Counted from the stretch's first letter, positions 54,101-64,000 are shown. The stretch: 64,000 nucleotides of DNA from Robiginitomaculum sp. (GCA_021776635.1 JAJFFN010000011.1:62001-126000), one strand, 5' to 3'. Numbers and translations are program-made. The notes: generated by a model from the sequence alone, not told the origin.

Positions 54101-57100
54101 TGTTGGCACTACAGACATATGCAGATGCCAAGGGGACTTGGCAGGTTGGGCAGTTGTCAGAAGGGGCTGATGCATATGTATTTACGCAAGCCGCAAAGAG
54201 GCGCGGCGGGTTAAACATATTCATCGCACGCGATGATAGCCGGGCAGGGGCCTTTAGGGGTGCAGTAGAATTCTTTGCGCCAGCTATAGAAGTACTGCAA
54301 TTCCCGTCTTGGGATTGTCTCCCATATGACCGTGTTTCACCAAGCAGGACAATAGCTGCCAAGCGCGCAGGCTGCTTACACAGATTGCAGCATATAAATG
54401 GTGCACAACCAACAATTCTTGTAACTACAATGAATGCGTTGACCCAAAAAGTTCCGCCGCGTTCGATTATGGGTAAAGCCGGTTTACGTCTCGTACCAGG
54501 TGAGCAGGTCAAGCGCGAGGATTTGGAACAATATTTCTCCATGAATGGTTACACGCGTGCTTCTACAGTCATCGAGCCAGGTGATTATGCGTTACGTGGT
54601 AGTTTAGTTGATGTGTTTCCTCCGGGGTTTGACGAACCAGTAAGGTTAGATTTTTTTGGTGATGAGTTAGAGACTTTGCGTTCATTTAATGCGGATAGTC
54701 AGCGCTCGACGTCTTCGCATAAACGTATTGATTTGGCTCCGGTAAGCGAAGTTTTTCTAAACCCTGAAAGTATCGCTAAATTTCGTACATCATATATTGC
54801 TACATTCGGTGGTGGGCTAAGTGATGATCCGGTCTACGCTGCTGTCACGCAAGGTATTCGTTATCAAGGACTAGAACATTGGTTGCCGCTCTTTACTGAG
54901 ACCGTTGAAACGTTGTTTGATTTTGTACCTGATACGTCTCTATGGGCTTTTGATGCGTTAAGTCGTGAAGCGGGTGCAGAGCGAGAAAAATTGATAGCTG
55001 ATTATTTTGCGGCCCGTGATGACCATGTAGAAGAAAAGTCTGCATACAAAGCTCTTCCGCCAAATCGGTTGTATTTGACTGGAGAAGAGCTCGCAGAAAA
55101 ATTATCTGGTCGAACCGTGCGAAAGCATTCCAGTTTTTCTTTGGCATCCTCTCTTAACACCATGAATATGAGGGCTGAAGCTGCACGGAATTTTTCAAAG
55201 GAACGTCAAACTGAAGGTGTGAATGTTTTTGATATCGCGACGAGGCACCTTAAAAATTTGGCAAAAGCAGGCCAGAAAGTACTGTTAGCCTCGTGGACGG
55301 ACGGGTCTAGCGAGCGGCTAGGGGGTGTTTTTGCAGACCATGAGCTTGTAATTGGTTCTATTGATGCTGCTGCTGATATAGGCACGCTTTCATCTGGGCA
55401 GATTAAGCGCATTGTTTTACCCATTGAAAATGGGTTTACTTATGGCGATCTGAGCGTTCTCAGCGAGCAAGATATTCTCGGCGATAGATTGGTTCGGCGC
55501 GGGCGCAGACACAAGGGTAAAAACTTTATTGCAGAAGTTTCTGCGCTTTCTGAAGGAGATTTGGTCATTCATATTGACCATGGTCTTGGTCAGTATGTAG
55601 GACTTAAAACGCTTCCTGTACAAGACGCACCCCATGATTGCCTCGAAATTGAATATGCGGGCGGCAGCACATTATACTTACCTGTTGAAAACATTGAACT
55701 TCTTTCACGGTACGGAGCAGGTTGCGAAAACCCTATTTTGGATAGGCTTGGCGGTGTTGCATGGCAATCACGTAAGGCAAAGGCAAAACAACGCCTAAAG
55801 GATATGGCGGGACGTTTAATTAAAATTGCCGCCGCTCGCGCCCTTAAAACATGTGACCCAGTCGCGGTCAATATAGGGGAGTACGCAGAATTTTGTGCGC
55901 GTTTCCCCTATATCGAAACCGAAGACCAGATGACTGCAATAGAGGACGTGTTTGGTGATTTAACCAGTGGTCGGCCTATGGACAGGCTCGTTTGCGGAGA
56001 TGTTGGGTTTGGGAAAACGGAAGTGGCACTCCGAGCGGCATATTTAATGGCTATGAGTGGGCAACAAGTCGCTATCGTTGCACCTACGACGGTGTTAAGC
56101 CGACAACATTTTGCGACATTTACTGAACGTTTCAAGGGCTTGCCCATAAAAATTAGACAATTATCGCGACTGGTAAATGCGATGGATACAAAAACCGCCA
56201 AAGAAGAATTAGCATCTGGCCAGTGCGATATTATTATCGGTACGCATGCTTTGTTAGCTAAAACGGTCAATTTCTCCGATCTTGGATTACTCGTCGTTGA
56301 TGAAGAGCAACGTTTTGGTGTTGGTCACAAAGAACGATTGAAGGCTTTACGGGCAAATGTTCACGTTCTCACGCTTACGGCGACGCCAATTCCGCGGACT
56401 TTACAAATGGCACTTACGGGCATCCGTGATTTATCACTTATTGCTACGCCTCCCGTCGACCGCCTTGCGGTGCGAACATATATAACACCATGGGATACGG
56501 TCATATTACGCGAAGCGTTATTACGTGAACGCTACCGCGGGGGACAAAGTTTTTTCGTCGTTCCGAGAATTGCAGATTTACGGCGCTGCGAAGACTTCCT
56601 TGCTCAGCATGTACCAGAGGTAAGCTATGTTATGGCCCATGGACGGATGAAACCGTCGGCACTTGAGGATGTGATGACAGCATTTTATGAGCATAAATAT
56701 GATGTTTTGCTCTCAACTTCAATTATTGAAAGCGGTCTCGATATTCCTGCTGCGAATACTATGGTTATACATAGAGCAGACCGTTTTGGTTTGGCACAGC
56801 TCTATCAAATGCGAGGCCGTGTTGGGCGCTCCAAAACGCGGGCATATGCATATCTTTCAACTCCAGAACAAAACATAATGACAAAAGGCGCGCAGCAACG
56901 TTTAAAAATATTACAGTCGCTAGATACTTTGGGAGCAGGTTTTTCTTTGGCGAGCCATGATCTTGATATGCGAGGAGGTGGCAATCCACTGGGCGAGGAG
57001 CAGTCAGGTCATATTAAAGATCTGGGTGTTGAGTTATACCAACATATGCTGGAAGAAGCAGTCGCAGAATTACGTGAAGATGAAAACGTATCCAACCGTT

Positions 57101-57540
57101 CGTGGTCCCCACAAGTAAATGTAGGCGTACCGATATTGATACCTGATACATATGTGGAAGATTTACATGTGCGCTTATCGCTCTATCGGCGGTTATCTGA
57201 ATTAGAAAACATACAAGAAGGCGATGCATTTGCAGCGGAACTGATAGATAGATTTGGAGCGTTGCCGCAAGAAGTGCATAATCTCTTGCAGGTAATGTCG
57301 ATTAAACGCTTAGCCCGCGCCGCCAAAGTAGCTAAAATTGATGCGGGACCTAAGGGCGTTGTGTTCACATTCCGTCATGAAGACATTAAAGATCCTGCCA
57401 TCATCATGGGCGCAATGCAATCACATCCAAATTGGCGTTTACGTGCTGACCAAACCATATTTGTCCCGGCAAGGCTACACGACCCAAAAATACGTTTGAA
57501 TACAGTTGAGCAGACTTTGAAAATTTTGGCGAAAGGATAG
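54100..57540 (+). CDS. mfd: Transcription-repair coupling factor Mfd
   Basis: Mfd removes RNA polymerase stalled at DNA damage and recruits UvrA. The UvrB-homology region (1 to about 330), the CarD-like RNAP-interaction domain (VIHIDHGLGQYVGL near residue 490), the ATPase with Walker A GDVGFGKTEVA near 640, DEEQRFGVG near 735, and TRG/helicase motifs are in order. The C-terminal autoinhibitory domain is also there. 1146 residues is normal. recG-sdhE-mfd order is typical of alphaproteobacteria. Confidence 0.97.
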   Translation: MLALQTYADAKGTWQVGQLSEGADAYVFTQAAKRRGGLNIFIARDDSRAGAFRGAVEFFAPAIEVLQFPSWDCLPYDRVSPSRTIAAKRAGCLHRLQHINGAQPTILVTTMNALTQKVPPRSIMGKAGLRLVPGEQVKREDLEQYFSMNGYTRASTVIEPGDYALRGSLVDVFPPGFDEPVRLDFFGDELETLRSFNADSQRSTSSHKRIDLAPVSEVFLNPESIAKFRTSYIATFGGGLSDDPVYAAVTQGIRYQGLEHWLPLFTETVETLFDFVPDTSLWAFDALSREAGAEREKLIADYFAARDDHVEEKSAYKALPPNRLYLTGEELAEKLSGRTVRKHSSFSLASSLNTMNMRAEAARNFSKERQTEGVNVFDIATRHLKNLAKAGQKVLLASWTDGSSERLGGVFADHELVIGSIDAAADIGTLSSGQIKRIVLPIENGFTYGDLSVLSEQDILGDRLVRRGRRHKGKNFIAEVSALSEGDLVIHIDHGLGQYVGLKTLPVQDAPHDCLEIEYAGGSTLYLPVENIELLSRYGAGCENPILDRLGGVAWQSRKAKAKQRLKDMAGRLIKIAAARALKTCDPVAVNIGEYAEFCARFPYIETEDQMTAIEDVFGDLTSGRPMDRLVCGDVGFGKTEVALRAAYLMAMSGQQVAIVAPTTVLSRQHFATFTERFKGLPIKIRQLSRLVNAMDTKTAKEELASGQCDIIIGTHALLAKTVNFSDLGLLVVDEEQRFGVGHKERLKALRANVHVLTLTATPIPRTLQMALTGIRDLSLIATPPVDRLAVRTYITPWDTVILREALLRERYRGGQSFFVVPRIADLRRCEDFLAQHVPEVSYVMAHGRMKPSALEDVMTAFYEHKYDVLLSTSIIESGLDIPAANTMVIHRADRFGLAQLYQMRGRVGRSKTRAYAYLSTPEQNIMTKGAQQRLKILQSLDTLGAGFSLASHDLDMRGGGNPLGEEQSGHIKDLGVELYQHMLEEAVAELREDENVSNRSWSPQVNVGVPILIPDTYVEDLHVRLSLYRRLSELENIQEGDAFAAELIDRFGALPQEVHNLLQVMSIKRLARAAKVAKIDAGPKGVVFTFRHEDIKDPAIIMGAMQSHPNWRLRADQTIFVPARLHDPKIRLNTVEQTLKILAKG

Positions 57541-57545
57541 TTGTT

Positions 57546-58829
57546 CTAAGCAGCCGAAATTGTTACACTGGCCGAATTGAGCGTTGTTATAGAAATTTCC
57601 AATTTTATTTTCAATACTGCACCTGTTTGCGGGTCGCAAAGGGTTGCGCATTTTAATATAGATTCAATCCGTTCTATGACAGGGTCAAGTTGCCCGGCGC
57701 TTTGACTAGGAAAGGTAATAGCAAAAAGGTTAGGTGCAAGACGTGCCGTAATATCTTGTAATCGCACAAGATTTTTTACCATAGTGCCAATTTGTTGGTA
57801 AGATGCAGCTATAGCCTCGTCCGTTTTGTTGTCATCTTGTGGAGAAACGCGGATGAGGCAAAGAGACACTGGTAAATCTTGACTGTCATAGAATTTAAAC
57901 ACCCGCGTCAGGTGGGCATCAAAAAAAGCTTTGTTATAAAGTTGGGTCGCCGCATCCGTACAAATATCACCACCTAACATACTGAATTCATGTTTTAAAT
58001 TTTTGTGGACGCGGTGAAAATTTGCCTGCTCTAATATACGCTTACTTATATCCTCTAAATTACCATTGGCATCTAATATGTCGTTTAAACCAGCATTAAA
58101 TGCTTTACCTTTTTCTTCGTCGTTTAAAGTATTAGCTATCAACAATGCGGGCACATGGTAAAGCTTGGCATTTTTTCGCATTGTCTGGGTAACAGATAAA
58201 GCGGAATCCCATGAAGAAATACCGTTCATGACAACCGCGTCAAATGCTTGCTCATACAAATAATCGAAGGCCGTAAAAGATGTAAATGCAGCAACAACGT
58301 TGGCGCTCTTGCGCTGCAAGGCATTGATTATAACCATAAATTCTGGTGAGGCTTTTCCGACAAAAAGAATATTAAACGGCGAATTTTTTATAGTTTTTGG
58401 TCTTGTATGTGAAACACCAAAATCTTGATCTAAAGTTTCCAACCTTAAACATATTTCCTGTTCCATATGGGTTAAGCGAATAAGCCCGATTGTACGCAAA
58501 ACAATTTGTTCGGGATGACATGGCTCCAATAACACAGAATCAAAATCTAACGCCTTGGCCGTGTTGGCTGTTGTAAGGGCAAGAACGGGAATATTAAAAC
58601 CTGCATACCGCGCTTTGATTAAAGTGATAATTTTAATATTATGGTCACTGATATTTTTACTTATGAGAATGATTGCGACAGGTGGTTGCTCTGGCAGTTT
58701 TTCGTTTTCTCGGCTATCTATATTAAGTCCAATAGTTGAAAAACCACGCGCGCTAAAAGCTCTATCAACGACATTGTGTCCATTTGGTGAACTGGACAAA
58801 ATTAGTACAGATTTCAATATATCATTCAT
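57546..58829 (-). CDS. Degenerate two-receiver GGDEF-like protein (PleD/PopA type)
   Basis: 427 residues. Two receiver-like domains cover about 1-120 and 150-270, but both lack the phosphoacceptor Asp (ILISKN and DAVVMNG replace it). The last domain starts TDAATQLYNKAFFDAHL, like a diguanylate cyclase. The active motif GGDEF is APNLF, so it cannot make c-di-GMP. The inhibitory I-site RxxD is kept as RLQD (residues 356-359), five residues before APNLF, exactly as in PleD. This pattern matches Caulobacter PopA, a c-di-GMP-binding effector. Identity is inferred. Confidence 0.85.
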   Translation of the reverse strand: MNDILKSVLILSSSPNGHNVVDRAFSARGFSTIGLNIDSRENEKLPEQPPVAIILISKNISDHNIKIITLIKARYAGFNIPVLALTTANTAKALDFDSVLLEPCHPEQIVLRTIGLIRLTHMEQEICLRLETLDQDFGVSHTRPKTIKNSPFNILFVGKASPEFMVIINALQRKSANVVAAFTSFTAFDYLYEQAFDAVVMNGISSWDSALSVTQTMRKNAKLYHVPALLIANTLNDEEKGKAFNAGLNDILDANGNLEDISKRILEQANFHRVHKNLKHEFSMLGGDICTDAATQLYNKAFFDAHLTRVFKFYDSQDLPVSLCLIRVSPQDDNKTDEAIAASYQQIGTMVKNLVRLQDITARLAPNLFAITFPSQSAGQLDPVIERIESILKCATLCDPQTGAVLKIKLEISITTLNSASVTISAA

Positions 58830-58919
58830 GAGACACGCCAAATAGAATCAAAACTTATAATGATAATAAAGAGTGAGCGTTACTCGGGTGTAAACAAAGT
58901 TAGTATTTATTGAAACGCT

Positions 58920-61487
58920 TTAGCCAAATGGTTTTCGTTTTTGCCACCATCCTGATTTCTTCGGCGTCGTTTTTTTCTTAGTTTCTACTGGCGCAATGTC
59001 TTTCGGCTCTTTCGCTTTTTTCTTCTTCTCTAAATTCGAATTTTTTGCAGGCGTTTTTACTGAGGCTTTCTTTGGTTTGCCTTTTTTAGCATCCTTCTCA
59101 ACAACACCTTTTTCATTTGAAACTACTTTTTCAACTTTTTTTGTAGTTGGTTTCCGCTGACTTCGTGGTTTTTTGGCGGATGGTTTTTTAGTATCTACGT
59201 TTTTGTCTTCATCTTGTTTAGAGCTTGCCTTCTTGGTAGAGGCCTTTGGTTTGCGAGACGTTTTTTTAGTCTCAACGTCTTTCTCTATAATATTTTCCTG
59301 AGTGTTAGGCGTTTTCTTGCGCGTAGTTTTTGTTTCGTTTTTGTTGTCAGACATTTCGCTGTTTTTATTTTCATCGCGGTTCGTGCGGCGGTTTTTTCCA
59401 CCACGTCTGCCGCGTCTTCGGCGACTTTTAGATGGTTTCGTTGTTTCATTTTTCTCAATTTGATCTGTGTTTTCCTCAGCATTGTTGTCAGCGGAATCAT
59501 TATCTGCGGGTTTATTCTCGTGAGATTTAGTTTGTTGCTTGTTTGGGGTTTTTCTAGGTTTTGCGCGGCGAGAGTTTTTTGATTTGCGGTGCTCTTTGGC
59601 TATTTCCTCTAGTGGATCAATTTTGGAACCCGTTTTATTGGAAATAATGTCAATAGAAAAAGCAGGCCTTATCAAGCTGTTATCAGATATAATTTCAGTA
59701 AACATGCCGTTATCAGTTTCAATTGCATTCACAAGTTCACGTTTTTCGTTGAACAAATATGCAGCAACATCTGATGTAACTTTCAGGCGAATTTTTTCAG
59801 CACGACAACGAACGCCTTCTTCTTCGATAGCGCGCAAGGCTTTGAGAGCACTCGATTCTACGGAGCGTTTGCGTCCGACGCCGTGGCAGTGTTCACAAGA
59901 TGCGCTGGAACCTTCTAGCAAGCTTCGGCGGCGACGTTGACGCGATAACTCCATGAGGCCAAATTGAGAGATACGCCCCATTTGTACACGTGCGCGGTCT
60001 TGGGCTAATGCATCACGCATCTTTTTTTCTACGGCGCGATTATTTCGGTTTTGGTCCATGTCGATAAAATCAATAACGACAAGCCCTGCCAAATCACGAA
60101 GGCGCATCTGCCTTGCCACTTCTTCTGCAGCTTCCAAATTTGTTTTTAGGGCTGTGCGCTCAACATTTCGTTCTTTTGTTGAACGGCCAGAATTTACATC
60201 AACGGAAACAAGGGCTTCGGTTGGGTGTATAACGAGATAACCACCAGACTTTAACTGGGCTATAGGTTCCAAGCAGCCTTCGATCTGGCTTTCTACTTGG
60301 TACCGAAGAAAGAGCGGAATATCATCCGAATAAGGCTGCACGTTCTTAGCATGGCTGGGCATCAACAGCTTTATAAAATCTTTTGCGAGACGGTATCCTT
60401 CATCACCTTGGACATAAACTTTATCTATATCTTTACCGTAAAGGTCACGAATAGACCGTTTTACCAAATTGGCTTCTTCATGGATTAAAGCAGGTGCAAC
60501 GCTTTCTAAAGTGGTATTTCGAATATTGTCCCACAGTTTGGAAAGATAGGTGAAGTCCCTTTTAATTTCGGCTTTGGTGCGTTTTGCACCCGCAGTTCTG
60601 ACAATTAAACCCATGCCATTAGGTACAGACAGGTCGGACATAATCGTTTTTAGGCGTTTGCGGTCAGAACCATTTGATATTTTACGTGAAATGCCGCCGC
60701 CTCGTGGCGTATTTGGCATAAGCACACAATAGCGACCTGCAAGTGACATATATGTGGTAACGGCTGCCCCTTTATTGCCGCGTTCTTCTTTAACAGCTTG
60801 AATGAGCAAAATTTGACCGCGTTTGATAACTTCTTGTATCTTATAGCGGCGTTTTGAGATGCGTTTGCGTCGTTTGTTGAGTTGCTCCGTTTGTTCTTCT
60901 TCTACTTCTTCCTCAACATCATCAGTGACATCACCATCAGCATTGTTTTTTCTGTTGTTCTTTTGCAGTTTTTTGTTTGAAGTTTCTTCATCGGCATTAT
61001 CGTCTTCACCTTCACTACCTTCGTTTGTAGTTTCCGTATTGTCAGCAGAATCAGAAGTGTCGTTATCATCTTCTTTTTTTGTGACCGATTTTCCTTGGCG
61101 CCTTTTTTTGGCAACAGGTTTTTTTGCCTTCTTAGTTGCTTTATCTGTGCCTTTTGCTTCTTCTTCGGCTTGCTCTTCCTCAGCCTCGTCTTTTAAACTT
61201 TCTGCTTGTTCGGCTTCAATGATGGCTTTGCGGTCTTCCACAGGAATTTGGTAATAATCAGGGTGTATCTCTGAAAACGCCAAAAAACCGTGGCGATTAC
61301 CACCAAATTCTACGAATGCGGCTTGTAAAGATGGTTCTACCCGTGTGACCCGGGCAAGATAAACATTTCCGCGTATTTGCCGCTTTGCAGCGCTTTCAAA
61401 ATCAAGTTCTTCCAGACGGGTTCCGTTGACGACTGCCACGCGGGTTTCTTCCGGGTGGGAGGCATCGATTAACATTGTTCGTGACAT
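58920..61487 (-). CDS. rne: Ribonuclease E/G family endoribonuclease
   Basis: RNase E processes rRNA and degrades mRNA, acting as degradosome scaffold. The S1 domain begins near residue 35 but is split by an acidic, Lys-rich insertion (about 90-210), as in alphaproteobacteria. The DNase I-like catalytic Asp residues lie in VSVDVNSG and VVIDFIDMD. The zinc link is CEHCHG near 545. Residues about 640-850 are a long basic/acidic unfolded tail, the expected partner- and RNA-binding region. GGAG precedes the ATG at 61487. Confidence 0.96.
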   Translation of the reverse strand: MSRTMLIDASHPEETRVAVVNGTRLEELDFESAAKRQIRGNVYLARVTRVEPSLQAAFVEFGGNRHGFLAFSEIHPDYYQIPVEDRKAIIEAEQAESLKDEAEEEQAEEEAKGTDKATKKAKKPVAKKRRQGKSVTKKEDDNDTSDSADNTETTNEGSEGEDDNADEETSNKKLQKNNRKNNADGDVTDDVEEEVEEEQTEQLNKRRKRISKRRYKIQEVIKRGQILLIQAVKEERGNKGAAVTTYMSLAGRYCVLMPNTPRGGGISRKISNGSDRKRLKTIMSDLSVPNGMGLIVRTAGAKRTKAEIKRDFTYLSKLWDNIRNTTLESVAPALIHEEANLVKRSIRDLYGKDIDKVYVQGDEGYRLAKDFIKLLMPSHAKNVQPYSDDIPLFLRYQVESQIEGCLEPIAQLKSGGYLVIHPTEALVSVDVNSGRSTKERNVERTALKTNLEAAEEVARQMRLRDLAGLVVIDFIDMDQNRNNRAVEKKMRDALAQDRARVQMGRISQFGLMELSRQRRRRSLLEGSSASCEHCHGVGRKRSVESSALKALRAIEEEGVRCRAEKIRLKVTSDVAAYLFNEKRELVNAIETDNGMFTEIISDNSLIRPAFSIDIISNKTGSKIDPLEEIAKEHRKSKNSRRAKPRKTPNKQQTKSHENKPADNDSADNNAEENTDQIEKNETTKPSKSRRRRGRRGGKNRRTNRDENKNSEMSDNKNETKTTRKKTPNTQENIIEKDVETKKTSRKPKASTKKASSKQDEDKNVDTKKPSAKKPRSQRKPTTKKVEKVVSNEKGVVEKDAKKGKPKKASVKTPAKNSNLEKKKKAKEPKDIAPVETKKKTTPKKSGWWQKRKPFG

Positions 61488-61914
61488 AAAATTCTCCAGA
61501 GCCGCACTCTCTTCGGTGGAAACTTGTATACGGCGCAGTGTCTGCCTTAAGAGGGATCAACGCCAAGGTTTTGTTTAAATGAAGTTTCGTAAAAATAAGC
61601 GGCTTAATGTGTGTAATAAATATATGATAAAGCGCATAGAATAGAGATATACTGGCTGACGCGAGATTGCTCACGTTCCATTGTATGCCGTATTTTCCAA
61701 TAATGCGCATAAAATTCCTAATTAAGCTCCCCAATGGAGCTTCAAAGTGTGGCTCGGCGAGTCGTGGCCAAGCCTAAGAGACTATGTTGCACATTCAAGT
61801 TCACATTGCCAAGAAAAAAATATCAAGAAAAACATCAAGAAAAATTGTTCTGCTCCGCTGCATTTTTTCAAAATCGTAACCTTTCGTCAAATGTCTATCG
61901 GCAATAAGGGTGTC
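61488..61914. other. 427-base divergent intergenic region of rne and amiC
   Basis: No gene. It holds a short perfect hairpin AAGCTCC-CCAAT-GGAGCTT (61724-61742), and AT-rich stretches that could carry both promoters. A long 5' leader of rne is expected, since RNase E often controls its own mRNA there. I cannot fix promoters with confidence. Confidence 0.5.
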
Positions 61915-63051
61915 ATGAAAGTAATTATATTTCTATTTAGGATACTGCTGATAGCAGGAATAATGATGTTTGGCAGTGAGGTTGTGGCTGCTGAAATATC
62001 TGATATTCGCATTGCCGTTAAGGGCAGACAAACGAAATTACATATTGGTCTTAAGGACCAAAATAAAACCAAAATATTTACGATCGATGGTGAGAAGCCA
62101 AGAATTGTGATGGATGTAGCAAAATCCCAGTTAAGTTCTACATTGTTAGCCAAGGCTAAAGACAAGGGTTATTTAGTGGGTGAGGGTGCTGTTAAAAAAA
62201 TCCGATTTGCAAAACGCGGTCAAAATGAGCTCCGCTTAGTCGTAGATCTAAGTCGAGGTTCAAAATATTTATCACATACTTTGGATGACAAAGAACTGAC
62301 AGTCTTTATGTCAGGAGAGATCGTCAAAGATACGCGTTCCATACCCGTACCACGGCTAAAGACATCCAGAAGATTAAAAGCAATTAAAAAACCAATAATT
62401 GTAATAGATCCGGGCCACGGCGGCCATGATCCGGGCGCTATTGGTAAATCCAAAGTGCGCGAAGAAACGGTTACCCTCAAAGCAGCATTGGAACTACGAA
62501 AGCAATTACTCTTAAGTGGTAAATATAAAGTTGTGATGACCCGAACGACGGATAAATATGTTGAACATGACAGACGAGTGCTCATTGCCCGCAAAGCAGG
62601 TGCAGATATGTTTATTTCGTTGCACGCAGATTCGTTGAAATCATCAACAACACGTGGTGCATCCGTTTATACACTTGCTACACGTGCGAAAGGGCGAACT
62701 CATGAAATTGTCAGCAATCAAAATTGGGTTCTAGATGTAGACTTATCCCGAAAATCAGTCCCAGTCAGTGACATATTGGTTGACTTGGCTCAAAGAAAAA
62801 CATTAACAAAATCAGGTGAATTCGCAGATATCTTAATTTCGGAACTGCAAAAGAGCACACGAATGCTCGGAAATTCACATCGTCGTGCAGGCTTATATGT
62901 TCTTTTGGCCCCAGATGTACCAGCCGTCTTGTTGGAAATGGGTTTCATATCAAATAAAGCTGACGAAAAACTTTTGAATTCATCCGCGCACCGTAAAAAA
63001 ATCATGAAGGGTGTTACTAAGGCAATAGATCGACATTTCAATAAGAAATAA
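61915..63051 (+). CDS. amiC: N-acetylmuramoyl-L-alanine amidase, AmiC type
   Basis: Zinc amidase that cuts stem peptides from glycan during cell separation. Start taken at 61915 (MKVIIFLFRILL), with AAGGG upstream and a signal peptide ending AA near residue 25. An AMIN septal-targeting domain covers about 25-130. The amidase_3 domain has VIDPGHGGHDPGAIG near residue 160, EETV (zinc Glu), SLHADS and LLEMGFISN (catalytic Glu). The length of 378 is normal. The rne-amidase neighbour pair is conserved in alphaproteobacteria. Confidence 0.94.
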   Translation: MKVIIFLFRILLIAGIMMFGSEVVAAEISDIRIAVKGRQTKLHIGLKDQNKTKIFTIDGEKPRIVMDVAKSQLSSTLLAKAKDKGYLVGEGAVKKIRFAKRGQNELRLVVDLSRGSKYLSHTLDDKELTVFMSGEIVKDTRSIPVPRLKTSRRLKAIKKPIIVIDPGHGGHDPGAIGKSKVREETVTLKAALELRKQLLLSGKYKVVMTRTTDKYVEHDRRVLIARKAGADMFISLHADSLKSSTTRGASVYTLATRAKGRTHEIVSNQNWVLDVDLSRKSVPVSDILVDLAQRKTLTKSGEFADILISELQKSTRMLGNSHRRAGLYVLLAPDVPAVLLEMGFISNKADEKLLNSSAHRKKIMKGVTKAIDRHFNKK

Positions 63052-63110
63052 TATTGCTAACCCTCGGCATAGTTCTTGAGTTTAGTTCAAAAATATAGCT
63101 ATAATGAAGA

Positions 63111-64000
63111 ATGAGCAAACAGGAATATATTACAAAAAACGAAGTTAAAAGACTTGCGCGGCGATCTGATTTAGTGGGCGCATTGCTTGTATTACATTGT
63201 TGGTTCACAATCGTATTCATGATGGCCATGTTTGTTATTTGGCCAAATTTTTTGACTTTTATTGTAGCATTTTTCGTCATCTCAGGGCGCCAATTGGGTA
63301 TTGCTATTCTCATGCATGACGCATCTCATGGAATTTTGTTTAAATCGGAAAAGCTCAATACATTTTTTGGCCAATATTTATTGGCTGGAGTTATTGGTGT
63401 CGATTTAACCGCTTATCGAAAATATCATCTAAAACATCACTTGTTTACGCAACAAGATAAAGACCCAGATTTAGGATTATCTTCTGCATTCCCCACAACC
63501 AAGTTGAGTTTAGTACGTAAAACACTACGAGATTTATCAGGCTTGACGGGGCTAAAACTGCGTTTGGGCCAATTGTTTGCTGTATTTAGTAACCATTTAG
63601 ACAACAAACCTATTGACCAAACTATTAATGACCGGGCTTTTAACGTCAAGAATATCATTATGACCTATGCTGCAAATTTAGTGCTGTTTTTAGCTTGTTA
63701 TATTGCGGGATATTGGTGGATTTATTTTGTCCTATGGTTATGGCCTTTGTTGTCAGGTTTTCAATTCGTCCTACGCATTCGTAATATCGCGGAACATGCA
63801 ATGACTACTAAGGATGACAATCCCTTGACACACGCGAGAACAACCAAAGCAAATGTTTTCGCACGTATTTTCGTAGCGCCGTATTGGGTGAATTATCATG
63901 TAGAACATCATGTCTATATGTATGTTCCGTGCTGGCAACTAAAACGTTTACACAAGGCTATGTTACACAATGGTCACGGGGAAAATATGGAAATCAAAAA
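63111..64000 (+). CDS. Fatty acid desaturase family protein, cut by the window end
   Basis: Reads from the ATG at 63111 (MSKQEYITKNEVKRL) open to the last base, 296 codons. It has paired hydrophobic helices and the histidine boxes of membrane desaturases: MHDASHG near residue 66, YHLKHH near 105, and NYHVEHHVYMYVP near 265. These bind the di-iron centre. The enzyme adds double bonds to acyl lipids or acts on related substrates. The 3' end lies outside the window, so the exact family member is not fixed. Confidence 0.88.
   Translation, partial: MSKQEYITKNEVKRLARRSDLVGALLVLHCWFTIVFMMAMFVIWPNFLTFIVAFFVISGRQLGIAILMHDASHGILFKSEKLNTFFGQYLLAGVIGVDLTAYRKYHLKHHLFTQQDKDPDLGLSSAFPTTKLSLVRKTLRDLSGLTGLKLRLGQLFAVFSNHLDNKPIDQTINDRAFNVKNIIMTYAANLVLFLACYIAGYWWIYFVLWLWPLLSGFQFVLRIRNIAEHAMTTKDDNPLTHARTTKANVFARIFVAPYWVNYHVEHHVYMYVPCWQLKRLHKAMLHNGHGENMEIK

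Noticed and set aside
60859-61254. Ser/Phe-rich open frame antisense to rne
   Set aside because: It is the complement of the Lys/Glu-rich RNase E insertion.

Overview
The window is chromosomal DNA from an AT-rich alphaproteobacterium. The evidence is gene content and order. There is a rpsB-tsf-pyrH-frr-uppS-cdsA-dxr-rseP-bamA-skp-lpxD-fabZ-lpxA-lpxI-lpxB run that uses LpxI rather than LpxH, a comEC/gltX/gltA block, recG-sdhE-mfd, an NDUFS4-type complex I subunit, a two-receiver plus GGDEF-like protein, and an rne/amidase divergent pair. The degenerate PleD/PopA-like protein and general flavour suggest a marine Caulobacterales/Maricaulales-type bacterium, but this placement is a guess.

Layout. 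1-15.1 kb: translation, isoprenoid, phospholipid, outer-membrane assembly and lipid A genes, nearly all on + with tiny gaps or overlaps. 15.2-21.8 kb: a Sel1-like exported protein, then gltX-gltA-unknown on - and comEC on +, whose start crowds that of gltX. 21.9-23.7 kb: an ArsR/SRPBCC pair, an unknown protein, and a non-coding stretch of tandem and palindromic repeats. 23.75-28.6 kb: the glyoxylate shunt operon aceB-aceA, divergent from a ScfR/RamB-like regulator. 28.8-31.9 kb: tRNA-Asp, an exported amidohydrolase lipoprotein and tryptophanase. 32.0-33.7 kb: a tightly coupled three-gene cassette (TIGR04255 family plus two unknowns), the best candidate here for an undescribed system. 33.75-43.7 kb: DedA, tig, clpP, clpX, a small lipoprotein, recJ, tRNA-Glu, DUF192, tRNA-Pro, a HerA-type ATPase and an NDUFS4-like protein. 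43.8-45.7 kb: tRNA-Arg followed by a small mer-like islet (MerR, two tiny membrane proteins, MerT, GDCCVxC protein) that ends in a decayed copy of the tRNA 3' half. 45.7-50.9 kb: an inverted-repeat element, a CE15-like esterase lipoprotein coupled to metC and cysK, a MITE-like element and a DUF3089 protein lacking its nucleophile. 51-57.5 kb: DUF502, recG, sdhE, mfd. 57.5-64 kb: a PopA-like degenerate diguanylate cyclase, RNase E, an AmiC-type amidase and a fatty acid desaturase cut off by the window end.

How the genes work together. The first 15 kb couples ribosome function, UMP supply and isoprenoid/phospholipid synthesis to outer membrane biogenesis (BamA, Skp, RseP, lipid A). The aceBA operon with its regulator points to growth on acetate or fatty acids. 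The accessory pieces sit between housekeeping blocks, as expected for insertion at tRNA or intergenic sites: the TIGR04255 cassette, the mer-like islet and the repeat elements.
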